Positions 29,330-41,437 of a stretch of 64,000 nt of DNA are shown here, piece by piece; within the stretch, counting starts at the first letter, position 1; every line of letters begins with the position of its first letter. Source of the stretch: Asterella californica (lineage: Eukaryota > Streptophyta > Marchantiopsida > Marchantiales > Aytoniaceae); NCBI GenBank assembly GCA_036924285.1, contig JAYKYS010000022.1, positions 744,001 to 808,000 of the forward strand, read 5' to 3'. The notes beneath the pieces are model-generated. The model did no database searches. It was not told where the DNA came from and saw only the letters and a list, made by a program, of their open reading frames with translations. The translations under genes were made by a program, and so were the position numbers.

Positions 29330-32300
29330 GTATGGTATTGTATCAGATTTTGCGTGAAAGTTGTCTAGAAAAACATGAGGTTCTTGGCTATGGAGATATC
29401 GTGTGTTGAACAAAGACAAGAAAGAGAGAAACAACCACGAGAACAAACTTTACAAGATATATTAACTCTCACTTTATATACACTCTCGTTTCTTTTTCTC
29501 TAAAAATACAAAATTGAGAAATAGACCTGAGTGGTTTGTAATCTGCACCCAACCTCTTAAAAAAAAGTCTCTCGATCCAACCTAGATCCAAAACTACCGA
29601 AGCGTAGCTCAAAGCAAAGAAAACATCCCTTGCTAACAAAAAACTTTACACTAGTATCGCATGATTTAATCCCAAATCCAAACAACATCCATGTACAACC
29701 CTTAACTAAAACTATCTACCACAAGCCATACATAACCAAACCCAGAACTCTAACCAAAAAGATGAAAATCGTAGCAAAAAAATCAAATAAGATATATTTG
29801 AGAACTTGTTCTCTTCGCCAAACGATCTTCATATATCGATAAGATCTTTCATCTTGACTCCGTTAGCTCCAAGAACTCTCAGATCTGACTCTCGAGATTT
29901 TTTATCACAAGTGACCGAACATTCAAAAACTCCTCCTTGTGTTTAAAACCACGTACATCTACAAAACGGACCGCCTGATATGAGATCCGTCTTATTTGAT
30001 AAATAGATTAGAATACCTTGAACCCAACGAGACTCCTAACAAACCGTTTGGAATTCTTCTAGCAAAACCACGCAAGAAATTTGGACATAAAAACAAAAAA
30101 AACTAACAAAAATTGTTCTCTTGCAGTTCAACTTCACTCATCAATCCGATCTACATACGATCTTCTCTTATGTGTAGATGATAAAGACTCTCTGATCACA
30201 TAAGAACCAAGAACAAAGAGCTTTGCTCACCGATTGCAAAAAACAACCCAACTATTCAAGTCATAAACGAACAAAATTCTGATATAAGCGTCTCTTTGCA
30301 AATCAATATATAATAAAAATTAAATATTATCATAACCACAAGCTGAGCGTGAGTCTAGAAAGAACCCATAAGTACAGTATCACTACACGTGCTGCAAAAA
30401 CCATAAGATTGAGGTCGTTCTCTAAAATAATCATTAATTTATGATGATAGTAATTTATTACCTGAACCTTATAAGCAAAAGGATTGGGTAAAAATTTAAG
30501 CATGCCATCTTCTCCATCTGAAGACAAAGGAAGTGATTATGCAAGCTTGCCTACCTATGAGCATGTAGTATGTGCATGTGAGAGATTTACGTTGAAAGGT
30601 TTTATGTATCCATTCCAAGTAGCAAGATAGTATTTCTCTCTAATGTAAAAGTACACGGGGAAGGAAAAGGGCATATTCTTGTCTTTGCTAAGTTTCTTTT
30701 ATACTCACAATCGGGGTTTATGTACATTTTTAAGGAAATAAGTGAAATTTTATTAAATTTAGTTATATAGTATATAATATTTTAAGTAAAAATATGTATA
30801 ATAATTATGGCCAGAACATTATTTAGACCATACCAGGTATAAATTTTGCTTAAGTGCAATTATAATATGAGTGGATACATACCTACTTTGCGTATAAGTA
30901 GACTAGATGGATATGAGTACTATACGTAACATTATATCCTAAAATAATTATTTTGAAACATATTATCCAGATTTTTCCACACAAGGTGTGCGGCTTTAAT
31001 GCAACGCTAATGTGTGTGATGTCAAAAGTATATGTGCTTTAAGTAGACAATGAAATTATAAATATTGTGCTCACTAAACTAACTATAAGATGCAAGTTTG
31101 TAGCTACACACTAGGTGTATAGCTTAAGAGCAGCTGCATTGACAAATTTACTCACAGCTGCTGTGACAAATTATAGTCACCGCTGATTCGTCATGTGTGG
31201 ATGCAAATCTATCTTCAAATTGTAACAAAAGGGACATGAAGGAAATAAGTACGATATTATGATATACCATTGTGGTTTGTTTAATATTCTACGTCTTGAA
31301 AGAATGATGATTGATGTGTGTGATTTGAATAATTTTATGTTTTATGTTTTGACTTATAATGAGTATAATTTGGATATCTTTTGTACTAAGGTTGGCTATG
31401 ACTTGTGCAAATGTGATATTTATACTACTATAATTTACTACAATTCTATATTGTAATCAATTAAGACGGTGAGTTAGAAGTGTTTCCTCAAGTGATGTGA
31501 TCTGGATCCTTGAAAGTTCGTGTCTTCTCTAATTTGTTGTAGTGTTTTACTTTTCAAGGTTTGCAAATCAGCAAGGCAATCCTAGTTACTTTTCAGTTAT
31601 GAGATTCTCGGCCCTGGATTTCGAGAGGAAAGAGCTTCTCTTCTTCTGTTGTTGCATCAGATGGGACCTTTTCTGTTGAGGATCCTGACCTGTGTTCAAT
31701 TACAAAATCTTGACCTTGACATCTGGATTCTTTAGGATTGCACTTTAGATGTATACGTAGTAGAGATTGTAATGAGAGGGTCTATGTTAGTTTTGTTAGG
31801 TTCTTCTCTAGTGTGGACATTCTATGGCATCTAAATTGATAGTATGTCCTACAAGTAGTCCAGAGTTGGTTTTAGCTATTTTGATGATTTATTTCAATAT
31901 TTAAGTTGTTTCTTTTATATGTTTACATCATTTCTTTTTAAGTTATTTAGTAATATCGTTCTGGAACCAATGAGCACTCAGTTACGGAACTACTGAATAT
32001 TTTTATTTTGAGTATCGCTTCAGGACCAAAAACTATAATAGTAATAACTTACAAAAGAATGTAACATGGAAGTGGCTAATCACTTTAATGACCAGTTAAA
32101 TATTAAAATGAATGAATGGTAGTGTGTATCTTTGTCACAAATTATGTCAAACCACACGTTACAGACTACAAAGGTACAAAGAAATATTCTGATAGAAAAG
32201 TTTGAGTCACATGAGAAGATTAGAATTTAGCACCATCAATTACAACAAGAAGATGTATGAGAAGTTTGTGTCTAGCAAAATTTAGTAGTAACTTCTTGAA

Positions 32301-33990
32301 CAGACTCCATACCTGCAATATGTGTTTCATCATTACTACTGTGAGGATATTTGAGATAATCACGAATCCTAGTCTGTACATACTACTTTACTGCAAAAAT
32401 AGAACAAACACAAGAATGAAAAGAAATTTCAAATATAATTTGTCACCTACCAACAGTTAGCATGCTTATAGATCGCTAGCAAAATACCCAATGTGTTACA
32501 GTCGTGTCCGAAATAACAGCGGAAGTTATATAACATAATACCCAGCAAAGAAAAATCAGCAACGTAGTACCCATATCGAATCAACTATCACTATAATTCA
32601 TTAACGTACCCATACCGTATATGGAGAAAAAGCCAGCATATCTCGTAACTCGAAAGTTTAAGATAATGCAGAATCTATTGATCCAATAATTAAGGAGCCC
32701 ACTAAATAACTAATACTATCACAATCAATATATCGGATATACCTTCCCCAAATTCATTTAAACTACAAAGATGATTGAGGTAATCAAAAGAACTAGTCTA
32801 TAGTTTACTGCAGAAATAGAACAATAACATCACAATGAATTCTTTCTTTTTGTTTGTGTTCTTTCTGATCGAGAGTCAAATGCACTAGTGAATATCAAAT
32901 TGTTGAATGATGTAACAACTTATCCGAAAAATCATACTTATGTTATGGTATGTTTGTCAACTACAACTTATTAGACTCATATATGGGTATCTCTAGATGT
33001 GCACTGCGGTATGCATGTAATCGAAAGTGTACTATAAATGAAAAAAGTAACCGATTCTACGAATTAAGTAGATAACAGATATACTAGTGCACTGCTCGTA
33101 TATTAGTACAACTGAAGTATGATTCAGAACAATAAAAGTTCTTGAAATACAAAAATGTTCCACATCAATAAAGAAAGTGTAGCAAGCTCACAAATGCACA
33201 AAGCAAATCGAAAAATGTAGCAAACATGTATATAACCACACATAGCAAAACAAAACAGGCATAGCAAGCGCACCAGCAAAAGAATATACAAGCATGTTCT
33301 TTGAGCCATTGATCTAATCTGTATGCAGTTGTTACTACAATGGCCTTTTTGAACATACTAGACAAGTTTCCTTTCTCGTGGTAATTGTTAATTAGATTCC
33401 ACCTTCGATATGAAGTAGCAAAAGCTTCTTCTCACATGACTCTTATAATAAACTTCTGAGAACGCAATATATGGATAAAAAGTATGTAAATTCTGAGAAC
33501 ATAATACATAGATTAAAGTTGTTTCACTCACAAGATTCGTCCTCTGCCAATAAGAAGAGACAAATAGTTAACAAGAATAGAGTATTTCCCACTCCTTTAA
33601 ACCTCGGTAACAGTGAAAATGCTAAACATGATGGAAAAAAAGGTGTGGTGAACGCAAACATTGAACAATGCTCCTCTTTCTCGTACAACACAGGCTTGAA
33701 GCCATTAGCCTTATACGTGTCTGTTTCAATCAATAAAGACGCAGAGTGTAGTTGATCTCCCACATTCTGAATGTAAGTATGTGTTAAAACTGCAGCAATA
33801 TGATAATTCACCTGACTTCTAGTTATCATACTAGGCTCTATAAGTTTTTGCAAGCATAGAGCCCTGTATAGTTCGGGCTTTCGCATGTGAATCTTGCACT
33901 GCGCACTCCAGAAATGCTAAGGCCGCTCTCGGTATAGCCGTATCTCAAAAAGTTGGATGCTCGTGTACCATCAAATGCTGATAAAGTACA
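29330..33990. other. AT-rich region without supported genes
   Basis: About 4.6 kb with no recognisable protein or RNA gene. Loose copies of the 190-bp satellite core occur near 30,985 and 31,115. Open frames present are short and lack family signals. Confidence 0.4.
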
Positions 33991-34007
33991 ACACAAGACC
34001 TTGTATT

Positions 34008-34430
34008 CTAACCCTTGCACGGAAACTGAGAAATCGCTTTATGCTTACCTGGTTGCCGTCTAAAACTTACAGAAGACCCAATAGAATCCAGATCCTCCGT
34101 CTTTTTTCTCCATGCAACACGATCGTCTCGAATAATACATGCTAATGATGCACTGTAAATGTGCATCGAGTCCAGGTGGTCGGAAGGACGGACGTACTGA
34201 ACAGACCAGTAGTAACCTGACCTTATCTCTAAATAGGATTTGACAACATTAATGACTAGGTTACTATATCGCTCTTGCAGCAAAACAAGATCAGTTGCTT
34301 TGAGAACTGACGTTTCGATATCAAACTCGAACTCCGAGAGAACTTCGTCAGACAGTGAAATACGAATGCGCAAGACAATCGATCCCTTACTTACTTGTTC
34401 GTCCTCAAAGATTGAAGATATAATATCCAA
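34008..34430 (-). other. unrecognised ORF, about 140 residues
   Basis: The minus-strand frame includes GSIVLRIRISLSDEVLSEFE, then FDIETSVLKATDLVLLQERY. The pattern of a basic beta-strand followed by FxFDIE is loosely like the OSR1_C/WNK autoinhibitory fold, but the match is weak and no kinase domain lies nearby. GTAAGT at about 34,385 and GTCAGG near 34,218 could be splice donors, so this may be one or two exons of a host gene. Function is not assigned. Confidence 0.25.
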
Positions 34431-34678
34431 AAAATCGTCTGAACTTCACTCCACAATTTCTACGACATTCGTATCAACCGCTACATCATCTACATAGTTC
34501 TCGATGTCATCGGACCTTTTCAGTTTAGAGGCACATTTGTTGCACCTCTTGTAAGTTTGTGGTGCAAGCGGATTTGGAACATTTCGCTCTCGGATAAAAC
34601 AAGTGATGGTAGGGTTCTATCGCATCTATGACATGTTTGCATCTCCCTCTCTATGTTTGCACCTTAAATTCGATCCGG

Positions 34679-34855
34679 ACAAAATTACAAGCAAACCTGA
34701 AATCAGAGGTGAGATTTTTCGGTTTTAAGGATTTCAAAATTACAAGCTAACGGCTCAAACCGGACGGTGAGATTCTGGTTTAGGGTTTCAAAATTACAAG
34801 CAAATCTGAAACCGAACGGCGAGATTCAAGTTAAGGGTTTAGGTTTCAGACGAGC
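34679..34855. repeat. tandem array, about 56-bp unit, three copies
   Basis: The unit caaaattacaagc, then ctgaaaccggacggtgagat and ggtttagggttt, is repeated three times with modest divergence. The later copies also carry a TTTAGGG box. Confidence 0.7.
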
Positions 34856-35039
34856 AATCCAATCAACGTATCTTAAACCAACCAAATACTGACTTACAGA
34901 GATGACAATATTTATCTCAACCTGAAATCTAAACGCTGAAAAATACTTCACAACACACCAATCATGGAAAATATCTTAACACGAAAACAAACCACTCAGC
35001 GTTGAAGATTCACCGATCGAAGACAAATCATTGTGTATC

Positions 35040-35671
35040 GTCAAGCACTCTCGCAGAACCTCAAGCACTCTCGCTTGCATGCAACATGTTCGCTCGCTCT
35101 CGAAAACTTCTGCAGTCCTGTGACTATGGCACGAGCCCTCTCGCTCTTTCGAACGATTTTCGCAGAACTGTCAAGCACTTTAGCTTGCATGCACGATGCT
35201 CGCTCGCTCTTTTGATAGATTTCCGTAGTCGTCTTGTGGCTATGGCACGAGCCCTCTCCCTCGCTCGCGTTCACGATGCTCGCTCGCTCTTTCGACATAT
35301 TTCCGCAGTCCTCTTATGGCTATGACACGACCCCTCTTGCTCGCTCTTTCGATAGATTTCCACAGTCGTCTTGTGGTTATGACACGAGTTCTCTTCCTCG
35401 CTCGCATACATGATGCTCGCTCGCTCGATCGAACGATAGATTTCCGCAGTCCTCATGTGGTTATGATACGAGTCCTCTCGCTCGCTCGCACGATAGATTT
35501 CTGCAGTCGTCTTGTGGCTATGACACAAGTACTCTCCCTCGCTCGGATTCACGATGCTCGCTCGTTCTTTCGACAGATTTCTGCAATCCTCCTGTGACTC
35601 TAGCATGAGTCCTCTCGCTCATTTTTTGCAGTCGTCTTGTGACTATGGCATGAGCCTTCTCCCTCGCTCGC
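35040..35671. repeat. CTCG-rich minisatellite, left part
   Basis: Degenerate repeats of 60-90 bp contain ctcgctcgctcgaacgacag, atttctgcagtcctc and tgtggctatggcacgagccc. The array resumes at 57,321 on the far side of the outer retrotransposon, so that element split it. Long open frames here are repeat-driven (rich in R, S, A, L) and are not called genes. Confidence 0.85.
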
Positions 35672-36082
35672 TGTAAGATGGAGCTCTAGAGTGAACTCAA
35701 AACTCGAATGCCCGTGGAGGTGCATTCACATCCTTTATATAGTAAGAGGAATAGTACATGATAAGCTTCTGATCAATGATGACCTCTCAAAGTGAGCACA
35801 CGGATCACTGACGTGGCTTACATGCAGTCTTAGATATGAAAAAACATCTAGAGGGTTCAGAATGAGCCACGTAAGAACCCGCTGGAAAGTTCTCGAAGCT
35901 TCCTTCCATAAACTTCTTTCTGGAAGTTTCCTGACGGACTTTTGGCGCTCCAATCTATTGGTAGAAGTACTTTTTTGCTGCATGTATTCTCAGGCCAACT
36001 TAGCCATAACTAATTCTTATACCAAAGACTTCTATCAAACCAATTTCCCCTCTAGTTGATAAGTAGAGTTCTACTTATTACA
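35672..36082 (-). repeat. 3' LTR of outer chromovirus
   Basis: 411 bp, matching 56925-57320 apart from substitutions and one 15-bp insertion near its low-coordinate end. It lies just after the chromodomain stop codon and a purine-rich tract (about 36,083-36,100 on the minus strand). Confidence 0.9.
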
Positions 36083-36097
36083 AACCTTTAAACCCTT

Positions 36098-39000
36098 TTA
36101 AGAAGCAACGTCCTCGTTGCTCAACTGCTGTTTGAAAGCTTTCACTATGAGTGGCGCATGTGCAAGATTGGTTGCAGGTTCCCATGTTGCTTCATGTAAT
36201 CGATATCCTTTCCATTTCACCAAATAATCTATCTGTTGATGACGAGTCCTACGAACACGTTTCTTTAAGATGTGCTCTACTTCAAACTCTTCTTCGCCAT
36301 CAATAATTTGAGAAGAGGTCGTGTCTCTTGCGAATTGTCAAATTGATGAGGTTGTGGTGTATGTCACCGTAATAAAGACACATGAAAAATCAGATGAATC
36401 TTCATGTGGGGTGGAAGTTCGAGTTGATATGCCACTGCTCCAATTCTACGGACAACAAAGAAAGGTCCGATGAAACGAGGGTTGAATTTATGGCTGCCGA
36501 TCAGAGTAAAGTTGGTTGTGGATAACTAAACTTGATCATCAATCGTGAACTCCTCATGCCGATAGTGTCCATCGGCATATTGCTTTTGTCGATTCTGAGC
36601 AACTTGTAGTTTCACCTTAGCTTTTTGCACTCCTTGTTGAATTCGTGCAACGAATTCATTGACAACATCTACTTTGGTGTTGACTGACGATGACGTACTG
36701 AATCGTGTCAAACTTGCTGGTGTGAGAGGATGTTCTCCGTACATGAGATAAAAAGACGTTTCACGAGTAGATGCATTGAGAGAGTTGTTGTAGGCAGATT
36801 CTATCAAAAGAAGTAAGGTGTCCCACTTCGCGCTTGCTTCTCTAGAGTAAAGGCTCATAGCATGTCTTCAATTGTGCGATTGACTCTTTCAATTTGTCCA
36901 TCGGTTTGTAGGTGATAAGTAGTAGATATGGCAAGTTTGGTTTTGAACAGACCAAATAGGGTTCTCCAAAATAGGCTAGTAAATTGAGGACCTCTATCTA
37001 TTATAAGCACCCGAGACAAACTGTGCTGAGGAAAAATGATGTTCAAATATAACTGAGCAAGTTGCGATGCTGAGACGTCTTTCGTGGTTGATCGAAGATG
37101 GATCATCTTGCTGAGCTTATCGACGAAGACGACTATGGAGTCAAAACCGAAATTGGTGATGGGTAGTTCACACACTAAGTCCATACTAACATGTTCTCAA
37201 CGTTTGGAAGGGATCAGGAGGGGTTGAAGGACCAGAGGGTGCTTGATTTATAGTCTTATTTTGTTGACACGTTGCACAACTCCGAGTGTATACTACAACA
37301 TCTTCTGCCATCTTGGGCCAATAGAACACTCGTTGGACTGCTTCCAGTGTCTTTCTGCCCCCATGTGTCCTGCAATGACTGAATCGTGACATTCAATTAG
37401 TATGGTGGCACAGAATACCAAACCATAGTTGTGGGTGATAGTTCTTGAAGGTTTGGCTACTACAATCTGTGCATCCGATCTTGTGACCTCAATCAGTTTT
37501 GTCCAGAAGTCAGAATTCACCTTGACTTCAGAGACTATGTTATGCTAATAGGCATACGGGTTAATGCATCAGCAATTTGCTTCTTGCCCTCAACATACGT
37601 GATGGTCATGTTGAATCGATGCCTCCATTCTGCCCAACGGATTTGTCTTTTTGAGAGATCTTTCTGCGTCTCCAAATAGACCAAAGGTGTGTGGTCTATC
37701 TTGATCACAAAAGCCTTCTCTCCTAGATAGTGCTTCCAATCCTTCGTGACGAGGACTATTGTCAATTCTTCTCTTTCGGTGGTGTGGTAGCTTTGTTCTG
37801 TTGGTAACAGTTTCCGAGAGAAGTATGCAATTGGATGCCAACCATCCTTCCATTCTTGTTGCAACATCGCCCCTACTGTCCAAACTGATGCGTCCGTTGC
37901 TAACTTTATAGGTTTTTTCGGGTCGTATCACTTGAAGATCGAAGCATGTAGTAGTGCGGTCTTCAGTGCTTGAAAACCTATTTCTTGCGCTGTTCTCCAC
38001 ATCCATTTCTTTCTTTTGCCTAACAGAGCAGTTAGTGGTTGTGCAAGCTTGGCAAAATGCTTAACAAATCTACGATAAAATCCTGTCAATCCCTAGAAGC
38101 TCTTAAGTTGAGTCTGATCTTTTGGAGCCTTCTGTTGTTGGATAACAGCTATTTTATCTATCATTACTTGTATACCTCTGCATTCACTTTGTGTCCTAAG
38201 TATTCCACCTCCGTCTTACCTAATTCACATTTTAAAATTTTGACGTACAATTTGTTTTGACAGAGTACTTGGAGAACCTCTCTCAAATGGTGCACATGTT
38301 CCTTCATAGTTTTTCTGTAGACTAGAATGTCGTCAAGAAATACAACGACTGATCTGTCTAAATAAAGACGGAATATGTCATTCATCAGATCCATGAAGGT
38401 GACTGGTGCATTTGTGAGACCAAATGACATCACTAAGTATTTGAAGTGACCATATTTTGTTCGAAAGACAGTCTTCTTCACATCTTCGTCAACAATTTGA
38501 ATCTGGTTATACCCGCTCCGTAAGTCTAGCTTCGTGAAGTACTTTGCTCTTTCGAGTTGGTCGAACAAGTCATCCATCCGAGGTAGTGGTTACTTATTCT
38601 TCACCATTTGTTGATTGAGTGTTCGATAATCGATGCACATCCGTAGGCTATCATCTTTTTTCTTCACAAAAAGGACTGGAGCTCCATATGATGACACGTT
38701 GGACTGGATAAACCCTTTTTGCAACATCTCCTCGATTTGTCACTTGCACTCCTCCAATTCATGTGGTGCTAGTCTATATGAGGTCTTACAAGGAGGGGTG
38801 CTTCCTGGAATCACCTCGATTTTGTGATCAATCTTTCGTTTTGGTGATAGCCCTGAAGGAAGATCATCGAGAAAGACATTCTCATATTCTGCTATCACAT
38901 CTGTCAAGCTTTCTAGAATCTGTCCATCAAGCTGTGCACTCGGGATCTCTCTTATTCAACTCAGAAAACAGACATCGCTATTACGTATCACACTCGTACC

Positions 39001-39470
39001 TATTACATACAAAGGCAAGTTCTATCTTCGAGATCTCACTCTATCTCTGAAAATTTTCCACTGTTTGGTTTTCACCACTTTTCTTCGCCAATCCACTTCA
39101 TGATTATACTGCTCCATCCACGGCATGCCCAATATGACATCATAACGGGCTAATTTGATCATTCGTGACTCAATATCTTCGCGATATTCACCTAAAGTAA
39201 GTTCTATGTTTCGAGGTAGAGATTCAATCTTCTCGGTTTGTCCATTGGGTAGTTCCACCTATTCACTCTCATCACTTTCTAACTCCATTCTCAACTTCAT
39301 AACAGTCGATCAAGACAAAAAGTTCTCTGTTGCACCAGGATCGATTAGTACTCTCACCTGAGTCCCTTCCAAGACTTCATCCGTGACAATCAACTGCGCA
39401 TTATTTTTTGTCAATCTCCTTCTCTTTCCCTCGCCTTTCTTCTCCCTCCTTGCACAAGTAAGGCTGCGAG
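36098..39470 (-). pseudogene. chromovirus protease-RT-RNaseH-IN-chromodomain
   Basis: Minus-strand blocks in order: protease IDPGATENFLS (39.33 kb); reverse transcriptase [15 protein letters not shown] and [10 protein letters not shown] (38.58-38.16 kb); RNase H ending EGKKQIADALTRMP (37.9-37.5 kb); the integrase zinc-binding region CATCQQNK; catalytic blocks MDLVCELP, DRGPQFTS and GQIERVNRTIEDM (37.2-36.85 kb); then a chromodomain (VEHILKKRVRRTRHQQIDYL, VKWKGY, ATWEP) ending SNEDVAS and TAA at 36098-36100. The protease triad has Pro where DTG/DSG is usual. Several stops and shifts break the frame, so this copy is dead. The chromodomain normally steers integration to marked chromatin. Confidence 0.9.
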
Positions 39471-39479
39471 GTGCATTTA

Positions 39480-40597
39480 CTGGTGTTCTTCGTTTCTCCG
39501 TCTTGCCTCGACTTCTTCATTTCCTTCCGTCTCGTTCAGATGATTCAAAGGTCGACGATATGGAGGTCTTGGATCTCTAGGAAAATGATTTTGGCAATTT
39601 GCAGCTATGTGACTGAATCGTCCACAGTTGTAACATCGACGTTGCTCGAGTTTAGATGTAGCATTCTTGACACATTCTTCTCTATGAGCTCCTTGACGTC
39701 TTTCTTCTGATCGTCCTCGACGATCTCCACCTTGAAATTGTCGTGGCTGATAGCGGATGTTGCCTCGCTCCATGGGTGTTGGACGGTTTGCATATTGGAT
39801 TTCGGGTCGATTCTGGTGGAATCGTCACTTCTCCTCCTAATGCTCCAGCAATTCTCTGAGCGCAAGCGATGATCTCAAAAACCGTGAGTGGATTTTGCAC
39901 CATTACTTCTTGTCAGATTCTTTCCTTCAACCCCCTCTTGAAATTATCAAGAGCCTCCGCTGGACTCATATCAATGATTGCAACTTGCAAGTCGAGGAAA
40001 GCTTCTACATACTCTTGAAGGCTTCCCTTCTATTTCAATCCTCACATCCTCGTTCGAACCATTTGCACAAAATCCACTGACTGAAAATTCGTCAACAGAC
40101 CTTCTTGCATTGCAGTCCATGTTACTGTTCTCTCTTCCGCCAACACCGATCTCTCTCATGCATCATACCACGTGAGAGCTTTATCGTTCAAATATCTACA
40201 CGTAAACACTCCCGCTACGTGATCCGTGATTTACGTATTGAAAAGTTGCAAATATCGATTCATCCGAGAAATCCAATTCTCGACTACTCCCATGATTCGT
40301 TGATCTTTGTACAGTTCACTGTTACATGTCTTCTTCATCCGTAGTAACAGGGCATCTTCATCATCGACTTGAGCTCTAACAATTTGTGCCACTGGTTTCC
40401 TTGGTGCAGCTTGCTCTCCCACCATCGGTACTCCTTGAGACGATCCTCTCCTTCCAACGTCTGCCATACTCTGACCCTCGAGGTTCAACATCTTGTTCTG
40501 TAATGCTTCAACCGTCATCTTCATCTCTCGAAACTTGTTCAGCATGCCTTGCATCAAATCTTATATCACCAACTCTGGGTTTGGAGGTTGCGGCTCC
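39480..40597 (-). pseudogene. chromovirus gag
   Basis: The frame starts MEPQPPNPELVI, is cut by a TAA, and continues as MMQGMLNKFREMKMTVEALQ. The capsid-like part near 40.3 kb (VENWISRMNRYLQLFNT) is followed by a CX2CX4HX4C zinc knuckle (CYNCGRFSHIAANC, about 39,635-39,594). Stops and frameshifts lie between these blocks. Gag packages element RNA. This copy is non-functional but defines the 5' end of the outer coding region. Confidence 0.8.
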
Positions 40598-40639
40598 ATG
40601 ATCGCACTCTCTCTTTCTCTAACAGCACGAAAGTGTCAA

Positions 40640-41100
40640 GTTTTTTCTAATATAGAGTTATGACGACCACTCGGAAGCGTTCATGCACTACATGTATTAC
40701 AAAAAGGACGAGAGAATCGATTATCTCACGGTAGTAATCCTCACCAAAATTGCTAATCATAAACTCTCTATGTAACGATTTCGGTCTACAGACATAGCGG
40801 ATCTCTACCCACGTGTTGAAGAGAACAAGAGCGGATAGGTTTAGATCCATGCTCACTAAATCAAGATATAGACGGTCAAATCCCAATTGATCGCATATGT
40901 CATTACTGAAAGAATCACCGAGACTGACGAATTCATCACTTGACCCATGAAATCCTCACCGAAATGATAGACAAGACACCGAAAATGCTCACGACACAGA
41001 TACATAAGCTTGATGTGGAAAGGATTCAAGAACGATAATTCTGGAGTTGGAAATCTACCCCCATCCATCACATAGCTCTCTTGACCCTTTGGACGCACTC
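40640..41100 (-). repeat. degenerate tandem duplication in leader
   Basis: Two related units of about 200 bp share atttcggtgaggatt, tctcggt or tctctcg stretches and gtaat motifs, giving parallel open frames (YHFGEDFMGQ and SNFGEDYYRE). The stretch lies between the outer gag and the inner element and probably belongs to the outer leader. Confidence 0.4.
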
Positions 41101-41437
41101 AGAGTTTCAATTACCAGGTACCTCGATCAAAGGTCCTTCTAAGAAGAGTAATCCGCTCTGTCGTGCGCATACACATCGCTACACAACATACATCGCTGTC
41201 AGAGATACACCACACATACACATAACACATGGACGATGTCATACACATACACAAGTGTACCACAATCGCCCCCCTAATTGGCGGTTAGGTCCCTCTAACT
41301 CCAGATAGCTCCATATCCCAACTACGTGATACACACCTTCATGGGTGCAAGGATCAGGAGGCCGGGTGCTACATCGTCCCATCGTTAGTCGCCTGTCTGC
41401 AATCCATACCACGCAAAGATCTAATCGACTATCTCCG

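Noticed and set aside
34008..34430. OSR1_C/WNK-type domain
   Set aside because: Only a loose pattern match (LRIR then FEFDIE), no kinase domain nearby; kept only as an unrecognised ORF.
35041..35606. 85-111 codon open frames in the CTCG repeats
   Set aside because: They repeat with the minisatellite unit and occur on both strands; there is no protein-family signal.
40640..41264. Calling this stretch the 3' LTR of the methyltransferase element
   Set aside because: No matching copy was found above 55.1 kb, and it contains its own tandem duplication more consistent with the leader of the outer element.
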